The notes under the pieces are model-generated. The model made no database searches. It saw only the letters and a list, made by a program, of their open reading frames with translations, and had not been told where the DNA came from. The position numbers and the translations under genes are program-made. Of a stretch of DNA of 12,365 nt, positions 6,791 to 12,365 are shown in pieces. Source of the DNA: Actinomycetes bacterium (GTDB lineage Bacteria > Actinomycetota > CADDZG01 > JAHWKV01); the NCBI GenBank assembly GCA_029263035.1, contig JAJCYF010000150.1, positions 1 to 12,365 of the forward strand, read 5' to 3'. How positions within the stretch are numbered: position 1 is the first letter of the stretch; every line of letters begins with the position of its first letter.

Positions 6791-8080
6791 TTGGCAGACT
6801 CGATCTCAATTGGGATGCTCGGATGCGGCATCGTGGGCTCCGCGGTTGCGCGGATCCTTGACGCGCACTCCGAGGAGATCGGCGAGCGGGTCGGTGCCCG
6901 GCTGGAGATCCGCAGGGTGGCCGTCCGCAACGTGGGCAAGGAGCGCGATGTGCCCCTGGCCAAAGAGGTCTTCACCGACGATGCGTCCGATGTGGTCAAG
7001 GATCCCGACATCCAGATCCTGATCGAGGTGATGGGGGGTATTGAGCCCACCCGCACCCTTCTTCTGGACGCGATGCGCTCCGGCAAACATGTGGTCAGCG
7101 CCAACAAGGAACTGATCGGCTCACTGGGCCGCGAGCTGTTCGACGAGGCGCAGGCTAACAGGGTTGAGTTCAACTTCGAGGCCTCGGTGGCCGGCGGCGT
7201 GCCGATCATCCGCCCGCTCAAGGAGTCGCTGGCCGGCGAACGGGTCGAGCGGGTCATGGGCATCCTGAACGGCACCACCAACTACATCCTCACCAAGATG
7301 GCCGAAGAGGCGATGGAGTTTGACGAGGCACTGGCCCAGGCAGAGCGCCTCGGGTACGCCGAGCTGGACCCCACGGCGGACATCGAGGGGTTCGACGCGG
7401 CGGCCAAGCTGTCGATCCTGGCGAGCATCGCCTTCAACGCCCGGGTGGTCGCGGGCGATGTCTACCGGGAGGGGATCACCAGGGTGACGCAGGCCGACAT
7501 CACGAACGCCCGCAGCCTCGGTTACGTGGTGAAGCTGCTCGCCATAGCCGAGAGCGTCGACGGGGAGATTGCCATGCGGGTGCACCCGGCGATGATCCTG
7601 CAGACCCACCCGCTGGCATCGGTCCGGGACAACCTGAACGCAATTTTTGTCGAGGGCAACCAGGTCGGCGAGCTTATGTTCTACGGCCGGGGTGCCGGGG
7701 GCCCGCCGACGGCGATCTCGGTGATCGGCGATGCGGTGGACGTCGCCCGCCACATCGTCAGCGGCGGCAGGGGAGTGGGCTCCATCGACAGCCCGCCCGG
7801 CCGGGTTCGCCCGATGGACTCCACCGTGAGCCAGTACTACGTCCTGCTGGAGGTTGCCGACAAGCCGGGTGTCCTGGCCCGGGTGGCGCAGACCTTTGCC
7901 GACAACGACGTGAGCATCAAGAGCATGCTACAGGAGGGCATGGGCAGGGAGGCCCGGTTGATCCTGGTCACCCACAACGCCGTAGAGCGCAACTTTCAGG
8001 CTCTGCTGGCAGAGCTTGCAAACCTGGAGGTGGTGGATGCAATTGCCTCCTCCATGCGGGTTCAGTCGGCCGAGGACTAA
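6791..8080 (+). CDS. hom: homoserine dehydrogenase with C-terminal ACT domain
   Basis: This 429-residue enzyme reduces aspartate 4-semialdehyde to homoserine with NAD(P)H, the step feeding threonine and methionine. The nucleotide-binding Rossmann motif IGMLGCGIVGSAV is at residues 7-19. The conserved lysine K106 lies in SANKELIG. GILNGTTNYILTKM forms the active-site loop. The family signature DIEGFDAAAK spans 197-206 with D197, D202 and K206. An ACT domain at about 348-424 (YYVLLEVADKPGVLARV) is the usual site of threonine feedback inhibition. The start is TTG at 6791; the first in-frame ATG lies inside the Rossmann strand and would cut the fold. A GAGAGG at 6773-6778 is 12 bases away, a long spacing. 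It is followed by thrC and thrB, as in M. tuberculosis Rv1294-Rv1296. Confidence 0.97.
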   Translation: MADSISIGMLGCGIVGSAVARILDAHSEEIGERVGARLEIRRVAVRNVGKERDVPLAKEVFTDDASDVVKDPDIQILIEVMGGIEPTRTLLLDAMRSGKHVVSANKELIGSLGRELFDEAQANRVEFNFEASVAGGVPIIRPLKESLAGERVERVMGILNGTTNYILTKMAEEAMEFDEALAQAERLGYAELDPTADIEGFDAAAKLSILASIAFNARVVAGDVYREGITRVTQADITNARSLGYVVKLLAIAESVDGEIAMRVHPAMILQTHPLASVRDNLNAIFVEGNQVGELMFYGRGAGGPPTAISVIGDAVDVARHIVSGGRGVGSIDSPPGRVRPMDSTVSQYYVLLEVADKPGVLARVAQTFADNDVSIKSMLQEGMGREARLILVTHNAVERNFQALLAELANLEVVDAIASSMRVQSAED

Positions 8081-8154
8081 GAATGCAATTATTCCGCCCC
8101 GGTGCCATTCGAACATCCGGTGCCCGCAGCACTACTGAAATGGAGCACTAGGTA

Positions 8155-9204
8155 ATGGGTTCATGGAAGGGCGTCATCGAGCACTACCGGCCGCGCCTGG
8201 AGATGACCGACGACATGCCGGTCATCAGCCTGGGCGAGGGCAACACCCCGATGATCCTGTCGGAGCGGCTCTCCGAACGCACCGGGCTGGAGGTCTTCCT
8301 CAAGTTTGAGGGGATGAACCCGACCGGCTCGTTCAAGGACCGCGGGATGACCATGGCCATCACCAAGGCGGTGGCCGCGGGGGCCAAAGCGGTCGTCTGC
8401 GCCTCCACCGGCAACACCTCCGCCTCGGCCGCGGCCTACTCCGCCAAGGCCGGAATTCTCTGTGTGGTTTTGATCCCGGCGGGCAACGTCGCCTCCGGCA
8501 AGCTGGCCCAGGCCCTCGTGCACGGCGCCAAGGTCGTGGAGGTCCGGGGAAACTTCGACCAGGCCTTCGAGATCACCCGCAAGCTGGAGGGGCCGTACCC
8601 GATTGTCGTGGTCAACTCCACCAACCCGCACCGCCTGCTGGGTCAGAAAACCGGCGCCTTTGAGGTCTGCGACCGCCTGGAGCGGGCCCCGGACTACCAC
8701 ATCATCCCGGTGGGCAACGCCGGCAACATCACCTCCTACTGGAGGGGCTACAACGAGTACCTCAACGACGGAATCACCGATAGCCTGCCGCAGATGTTCG
8801 GGTTCCAGGCGGCGGGGTCGGCCCCGATCGTGCTGGGTCACCCGGTGGACCAGCCCAAGACCATCGCCACCGCCATCCGCATCGGCCACCCGGCCTCCTG
8901 GGAGGGGGCGCTTACCGCCGCGAAGGACTCCGGCGGCGAGATCCGGTCGGTCACCGACAAGGCGATCCTCGAGGCCTACCGGATGATCGCCGCCGAAGGC
9001 GTGTTCGCCGAACTGGCCTCGTCCGCCCCGGTCGCCGGTCTGCTGCAGCTTTCGGCCGAGGGCCGTCTCGAGAAGGGAAAGACGGTGGTCTGCATCCTCA
9101 CCGGCCACGGTTTGAAGGACCCGAGCTGGGCGATATCGGGGGCGCCCAAGCCGCTTCAGGTGGACGCCGAGATCGACGCGGTCGCTCAGGCCCTCGGCTT
9201 CTAA
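8155..9204 (+). CDS. thrC: threonine synthase
   Basis: This 349-residue PLP enzyme converts O-phosphohomoserine to threonine, the last step of the pathway. LGEGNTP at 26-32 and NPTGSFKDRG at 55-64 are typical, with K61 as the Schiff-base lysine. ASTGNTSASAAAYSAKAG forms the substrate and phosphate-binding region, and the GNAGN motif in PVGNAGNITSYW should cradle the cofactor phosphate. The length fits the short threonine synthase class found in actinobacteria. GGAG at 8142-8145 is nine bases before the ATG. A 74-base gap separates it from hom. That gap contains two copies of GGTGCC (8101, 8119) and no obvious promoter or terminator, so the three genes are probably co-transcribed. Confidence 0.97.
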   Translation: MGSWKGVIEHYRPRLEMTDDMPVISLGEGNTPMILSERLSERTGLEVFLKFEGMNPTGSFKDRGMTMAITKAVAAGAKAVVCASTGNTSASAAAYSAKAGILCVVLIPAGNVASGKLAQALVHGAKVVEVRGNFDQAFEITRKLEGPYPIVVVNSTNPHRLLGQKTGAFEVCDRLERAPDYHIIPVGNAGNITSYWRGYNEYLNDGITDSLPQMFGFQAAGSAPIVLGHPVDQPKTIATAIRIGHPASWEGALTAAKDSGGEIRSVTDKAILEAYRMIAAEGVFAELASSAPVAGLLQLSAEGRLEKGKTVVCILTGHGLKDPSWAISGAPKPLQVDAEIDAVAQALGF

Positions 9205-9211
9205 CAGCTTC

Positions 9212-10072
9212 TTGCACGAGGTACGAGTTCCGGCGACGGCGGCCAACCTGGGGCCCGGCTTCGACGTTCTCGGGGTGGCCCTGGGTAGCTACCTGACCAT
9301 CCGTTTCTCGGAGGCGGCACAGTCGGTGATCGCCGGCCGGGGACGGCTGCACCCGATTCCGGACAACCTGACCTACCGCTCGTTCATGGCGGCCTTCGAC
9401 AGGGCCGGCGCAACCGCGCCCTCCGTCCGCATCGAAACCGTGGGTATCTACCCTTCGGCCCGGGGCATGGGGGCCAGCGCATCGGCGATAGTGGCCGGAC
9501 TGGCAGGCGCCCGGGCCCTCGGCGGCCTGGACTTGTCCGACGACGACCTGGCCGTGCTGGCCACCGATATCGAGGGACACCCGGACAACGTGCTGCCGGC
9601 GCTATTCGGCGGCCTGGTGCTCAGCGTGGGGGGGTCCTGGATCAACCTGCAGCCCACCGAGAAGATCGCTCCGATCATCCTGGTTGCCAAGGAGAAGTTC
9701 CGGACCGGCGCCGCCCGCAAGGTGGTTCCGGCCGAGCTGCCCAGAGCCGCCGCCATAGCCAACGCGGCCGCCACAGCGGCGCTGGTTGCCATCCTCACCG
9801 GCACGGCCGGCCTGGACCACCTGATGGCCGCTACTGAGGACCGGATGCACGAGCCCTACCGCCTGCCGCTGATGCCGGCGTCGCAGGCGGTCCACCGGGA
9901 GTTGAGAGAGGCGGGAATCGCCACCACCATGTCGGGGGCCGGGCCGTCGCTGATCGCCATGGTCCCGGCAGAGCAGCTACCCGACGCTGTGGAGAAGGCC
10001 GGGCAGGTCGTTCCCGATGGGTGGCGGGTGCTCACGCCGGGCTGGGACCGGACCGGGGCCACCGCCTCCTAG
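9212..10072 (+). CDS. thrB: homoserine kinase (GHMP kinase family)
   Basis: This 286-residue enzyme phosphorylates homoserine with ATP to make O-phosphohomoserine, the substrate of the threonine synthase encoded just upstream. The N-terminal VPATAANLGPGFDVLGVAL is the standard GHMP substrate-binding start. PSARGMGASASA at 81-92 is the ATP-binding loop (family form PxxxGLGSSAA). The C-terminal IATTMSGAGPSLIAMV is GHMP motif 3. Length is slightly below the usual 300. The start is TTG at 9212, seven bases after the thrC stop, with no visible Shine-Dalgarno, so translation probably depends on ribosomes finishing thrC. No in-frame ATG or GTG sits close enough to keep the full first strand. Confidence 0.96.
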   Translation: MHEVRVPATAANLGPGFDVLGVALGSYLTIRFSEAAQSVIAGRGRLHPIPDNLTYRSFMAAFDRAGATAPSVRIETVGIYPSARGMGASASAIVAGLAGARALGGLDLSDDDLAVLATDIEGHPDNVLPALFGGLVLSVGGSWINLQPTEKIAPIILVAKEKFRTGAARKVVPAELPRAAAIANAAATAALVAILTGTAGLDHLMAATEDRMHEPYRLPLMPASQAVHRELREAGIATTMSGAGPSLIAMVPAEQLPDAVEKAGQVVPDGWRVLTPGWDRTGATAS

Positions 10073-10086
10073 GTCCATCGCGGTCA

Positions 10087-10113
10087 CTCCAAGTGCGGGC
10101 CATGCGCCTGGAG
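10087..10113 (+). other. Hairpin just after thrB
   Basis: CTCCA at 10087-10091 pairs with TGGAG at 10109-10113, and four further inner pairs (one G-U) form after one mismatch, closing a seven-base loop. There is no T run behind it, so it could be an mRNA 3'-end structure but is not a clear intrinsic terminator. Confidence 0.4.
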
Positions 10114-10125
10114 TACCAGCGGTTA

Positions 10126-10154
10126 TTGCTTGCGGGGCCGGTTGTGCTTACAAT
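10126..10154 (+). promoter_or_regulatory. Sigma70-type promoter upstream of rho
   Basis: TTGCTT at 10126-10131 and TACAAT at 10149-10154 are separated by exactly 17 bases, the best promoter match in the window. The predicted transcription start is about 10160-10162, which would give rho a leader of about 500 bases. Confidence 0.65.
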
Positions 10155-10156
10155 GA

Positions 10157-10173
10157 GTGAACAATCCATTCAC
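10157..10173 (+). promoter_or_regulatory. Inverted repeat over the predicted transcription start
   Basis: GTGAA (10157-10161) and TTCAC (10169-10173) flank seven bases and straddle the predicted start point. The placement fits an operator for a repressor or a 5'-end hairpin. The arms are short, so chance is possible. Confidence 0.3.
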
Positions 10174-10188
10174 GCCCAACAGGCAACT

Positions 10189-10527
10189 GTGGGAAGCTGC
10201 GGTGGAGCGCTGCATCCTCAAAGGATCGCGGAACCAACCCAAGGTAGTTCGAACTCATTTTTCGATCACACCCTCTGGGGGATATCTCAAATCTTTCAGG
10301 ATCTGGCTCGCCATTTCGGCGTAAGAGCGGCGGGAAACGTGCTCAAACGAAACTTCTCTGACAACTATCGAGCCGAGGTAGTGGGTATAGAGTCAGTCTC
10401 TGACCGATGTAAGGATCTGCTCCAGAAGTTGTCCCCGGTCAATCCACCTTCTTTGTCTGCCGCTGCAGATGGATTTTTCCCAATACGGTTGCAACAGCGC
10501 GATAGCAGCGCCAAGGGGCGTTATTAA
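10189..10527 (+). CDS. doubtful small ORF in the rho leader
   Basis: A frame open across the gap could encode 112 residues from GTG at 10189, or 125 from ATG at 10153. The ATG overlaps the -10 box at 10149-10154, so it could not be on a transcript from that promoter; the GTG has only a weak AGG before it. The middle part (LWGISQIFQDLARHFGVRAAGNVL) is amphipathic and faintly like a helix-turn-helix, but I recognise no family. Codons such as ATA (three times), AGA, AGT and CAA are unlike the GC-rich usage of neighbours. It may be non-coding leader, a foreign gene or a decayed one. Confidence 0.2.
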   Translation: MGSCGGALHPQRIAEPTQGSSNSFFDHTLWGISQIFQDLARHFGVRAAGNVLKRNFSDNYRAEVVGIESVSDRCKDLLQKLSPVNPPSLSAAADGFFPIRLQQRDSSAKGRY

Positions 10528-10545
10528 GCCGGCAGCGCCGGCAGC
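10528..10545 (+). repeat. Tandem 9-base repeat
   Basis: GCCGGCAGC occurs twice back to back. Because GCCGGC is self-complementary, 10528-10533 can pair with 10537-10542 around a three-base loop. It lies in the rho leader, and no T run follows. Confidence 0.6.
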
Positions 10546-10620
10546 ACGAGATTTATCTGAGCGGCACAGCGGTGCGTCCGATCCGCTGATCAATCCCAAA
10601 CAATCGGACACATATGTGAT

Positions 10621-10638
10621 CGGCTCGAAGTTGAGCCG
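10621..10638 (+). promoter_or_regulatory. Hairpin ahead of the rho ribosome site
   Basis: CGGCTC and GAGCCG pair over a six-base loop, ending 10 bases before the Shine-Dalgarno and 23 before the rho ATG. It could affect translation of rho. It lacks a T run, so it is not an intrinsic terminator. Confidence 0.4.
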
Positions 10639-10648
10639 AGTCCTTACC

Positions 10649-10655
10649 AGGAGAG
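10649..10655 (+). promoter_or_regulatory. Shine-Dalgarno of rho
   Basis: AGGAGAG ends six bases before the ATG at 10662 and fixes that start. The overlapping ATG at 10666 is out of frame. Confidence 0.85.
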
Positions 10656-10661
10656 AACTTG

Positions 10662-12365
10662 ATGGATGAGAAGCAACGCGAAGCCTTGGCCGGAAAAAAA
10701 GTGGCCGAGCTGCAAACCATGGCTGTGGAGATGGGTCTCGCAGGCAAAGGCCTGAAGAAGGCCCAACTGATCGATGCGATCCTCACCGGCCCGTCGGGTA
10801 GCGGAAACGGTTCCCCCGCCGCACCCAAGCCCTCAGCTTCCCGGCCCCCCCGCGCCCCCAGGGCCACCAAGGTAACGAGCACCGAAGAGGCTTCCGAGAA
10901 GCCGGCCCAGGAAGAGGCCAGCCGGGGCGCGACGCCGGCCACCGAAGCCGCACCCTCCGGTGCTGCCGCCGCTTCGGCTGATACCAATGGGTCCGGCGGC
11001 TCCGGTGAGGTCAAGGTGGCACCCCCCGCCCCCGCCCGCCAGCCCGCTCCCCGCCAGCACCAGTTCGAAGGCCGGTCGGACACCGAGCCGCGCCAGTCCT
11101 TCCGTGATCGCGGCGATCGTGACCGCGGTGGAGACCGGGGAGGCGACCGCGACCGCGGCCGTCGCCGCCGGGGCCGTGATCGGGGAGGCCGCGACCAGCA
11201 ACAGCGCAACGACCGCCCGGATCGCCAGCAGCAGGACCGTCCGGACCGCGGCTCGCGCGAGCCGGAGGTCATCAATGAGGCGGACCTCGAACCGGCAACC
11301 GGAATCCTCGACACCCTCCCCGAGGGCTACGGTTTCCTGAGGACCTCCAACTACCTGCCGACGCAGGAGGACGTGTACGTCTCCCTGTCGCAGGTGCGCC
11401 GCTTCCAGCTACGCCGCGGCGACGAGATTGTCGGCATGGCCCGCAAGCCCAAGGAGTCCGAGAAGTACCAGGCACTGGTGCGGATCGAGACCATCAACGG
11501 CAAAGCGCCGGCCGACATCCTGGGACGTCCGTGGTTCGACAAGCTGACCCCCCTGTACCCGGAGGAGCGCATCCGGATGGAGGTCACCGACCAGCCGAAT
11601 GAGATTGCGCAGCGCATCATCGACCTGGTTGCCCCCATCGGCAAGGGCCAGCGAGGCATGATCGTCTCGCCCCCGAAGGCCGGCAAGACCACCGTGATGA
11701 AGCAGATTGCCAACTCGATCCGGGCCAACTCGCCCGACGCCCACCTGATCGTCCTTCTGGTCGATGAGCGTCCCGAAGAGGTTACCGACATGCAGCGTTC
11801 GGTGGACGGCGAGATTGTCTACTCGACCTTCGACCGCCCGTCCGACGACCACATCCAGGTCACCGAGCTGACCCTCGACCGTGCCAAGCGCATGGTGGAG
11901 CTGGGGCGCGACGTGGTGATCCTGCTGGACGGGATCACGCGGCTCTCCCGGGCCTACAACCTGGCGACGCCGGCCTCCGGACGCATCCTCTCCGGTGGTG
12001 TCGACTCGACCGCCCTGTACCCGCCCAAGCGTTTCTTTGGAGCGGCCCGCAACATCGAACAGGGTGGATCACTGACGATCATCGCCACGGCGCTGGTGGA
12101 AACCGGCTCCCGTATGGACGAGGTCATCTTCGAGGAGTTCAAGGGCACCGGTAACTGGGAGCTGAAGCTGGACCGCAGGGCTTCGGAGAAGCGCCTGTTC
12201 CCGGCCATCGATATCTCCTCGTCGGGGACCCGCAAAGAGGAGCTGTTGTTGACCAAGGAGGAGCTGAACCTGGTCTGGAAGCTGCGCCGGGTCCTGCACG
12301 CACTGGACTCGGGTGCCGGGCTGGAGCTGCTCATCGACAAGATGCGCTCCACCAAGGGCAACCTG
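10662..12365 (+). CDS. rho: transcription termination factor Rho (3' end cut by window edge)
   Basis: The 568 visible residues encode the hexameric RNA-dependent ATPase helicase that ends transcription at many sites. A Rho_N helical domain covers about residues 8-42. Residues about 43-205 are a low-complexity insert: Ala/Pro/Glu-rich first, then an Arg/Asp/Gly run at 147-177 and a Gln/Arg/Asp run at 178-200. The cold-shock-like RNA-binding domain starts near 214 (GILDTLPEGYGFLR). The ATPase domain shows Walker A SPPKAGKT at 336-343, DERPEEVTDMQR, Walker B VVILLDGITR near 418-427, the Q-loop region SGGVDSTALYPPKR, and the R-loop region FKGTGNWELKLDR. Compared with E. coli Rho, only about 10-20 C-terminal residues are missing. 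It follows hom-thrC-thrB as in mycobacteria but appears to have its own promoter. The residue matching E. coli S266 is Gly (G424). Confidence 0.98.
   Translation, partial: MDEKQREALAGKKVAELQTMAVEMGLAGKGLKKAQLIDAILTGPSGSGNGSPAAPKPSASRPPRAPRATKVTSTEEASEKPAQEEASRGATPATEAAPSGAAAASADTNGSGGSGEVKVAPPAPARQPAPRQHQFEGRSDTEPRQSFRDRGDRDRGGDRGGDRDRGRRRRGRDRGGRDQQQRNDRPDRQQQDRPDRGSREPEVINEADLEPATGILDTLPEGYGFLRTSNYLPTQEDVYVSLSQVRRFQLRRGDEIVGMARKPKESEKYQALVRIETINGKAPADILGRPWFDKLTPLYPEERIRMEVTDQPNEIAQRIIDLVAPIGKGQRGMIVSPPKAGKTTVMKQIANSIRANSPDAHLIVLLVDERPEEVTDMQRSVDGEIVYSTFDRPSDDHIQVTELTLDRAKRMVELGRDVVILLDGITRLSRAYNLATPASGRILSGGVDSTALYPPKRFFGAARNIEQGGSLTIIATALVETGSRMDEVIFEEFKGTGNWELKLDRRASEKRLFPAIDISSSGTRKEELLLTKEELNLVWKLRRVLHALDSGAGLELLIDKMRSTKGNL

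Larger units (their letters stand above)
10073..10661 (+). other. 589-base thrB-rho gap, probable long rho leader
   Basis: This gap has lower GC than the genes around it: lines 10261-10320 are 31/60 G+C, against 42/60 in thrB at 9541-9600. It contains the promoter at 10126, several small hairpins (10214-10226, 10509-10520, 10528-10542, 10621-10638), a C-rich, G-poor patch near 10427-10462 (about 15 C to 7 G over 36 bases) and the palindrome CACATATGTG at 10609-10618. I recognise no riboswitch, tRNA or known small RNA. Rho genes of other bacteria control themselves through Rho-dependent termination in the leader, and a C-rich patch could serve as a rut site; this is inference. One open frame crosses the gap and is listed separately. 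Confidence 0.5.

Noticed and set aside
8081..8154. Internal promoter or terminator between hom and thrC
   Set aside because: The gap shows two GGTGCC words and an AT-rich patch, but no spaced -35/-10 pair and no stem with a T run.
8161..9246. 361-codon antisense open frame opposite thrC
   Set aside because: It is complementary to a clear threonine synthase gene, with a Gly/Arg/Val-rich product and no motif.
10021..10152. Upstream extension of the rho-leader open frame into thrB
   Set aside because: This part overlaps the 3' end of thrB in another frame and includes the promoter, so it is not coding in that frame.
10155..10260. Possible riboswitch (cobalamin-like GGGAAG or c-di-AMP-like GGAACC words)
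   Set aside because: Only isolated words match; the rest of each consensus core and the expected helices are missing.
10609..10618. Palindrome CACATATGTG as an operator
   Set aside because: A ten-base palindrome is suggestive, but it is single, not placed on a convincing promoter, and matches no regulator site I can name.
11100..11260. Repetitive GACCGCGG-like DNA suggesting a CRISPR or DNA repeat array
   Set aside because: The repetition is irregular, stays in the Rho reading frame and encodes Arg/Asp/Gly runs. There are no constant repeats with unique spacers.
10553..11314. Antisense open frame with Arg/Ser/Pro repeats
   Set aside because: The repeats are the reverse complement of the Rho Arg/Gly/Asp-rich insert, not a separate gene.

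Overview
The window is a high-GC chromosomal segment that reads as core housekeeping DNA from an actinobacterium (Actinomycetota), probably outside the well-studied genera. Four things point there: the order hom-thrC-thrB-rho, which is a known actinobacterial arrangement (Mycobacterium tuberculosis Rv1294 to Rv1297); a Rho with a long Arg/Gly/Asp-rich insert; a coiled-coil zinc-ribbon gene next to an RNase HI gene (as in Rv2229c/Rv2228c); and a bacterial A-type RNase P RNA. Every confident gene is on the + strand. I see no insertion sequence, integrase, CRISPR array, tRNA or rRNA.

Layout. Positions 98-3557 hold carbon metabolism: a glycogen-debranching-type glucosidase, then a class I fructose-bisphosphate aldolase closed by a perfect hairpin terminator. 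Positions 3565-5993 are a tight cluster: purN, a zinc-ribbon coiled-coil protein that overlaps purN by one base, a stand-alone RNase HI, and a multi-pass membrane protein resembling the YdjM/DUF457 family. The last gene's stop codon is also the first half of the probable -10 box of rnpB. Positions 6002-6415 are rnpB (RNase P RNA) with an 11-bp P1 helix and its own intrinsic terminator.

Positions 6502-10072 form the threonine operon: a small DUF4235-like membrane protein, homoserine dehydrogenase (TTG start), threonine synthase and homoserine kinase (TTG start). Together the last three convert aspartate semialdehyde to threonine, and homoserine is also the branch point to methionine. A 589-base lower-GC gap (10073-10661) follows. 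It has a good sigma70-type promoter at its left end and no recognised gene or riboswitch; it is probably a long leader of rho, possibly containing a small ORF. Transcription factor rho runs from 10662 off the right edge, missing only about its last 10-20 codons.

I found no convincing undescribed system. The places most worth a second look are the thrB-rho gap, a Ser-to-Gly change at the bicyclomycin-contact position of Rho, the zinc-ribbon/RNase H pair, and compact regulatory overlaps at rnpB and purN.
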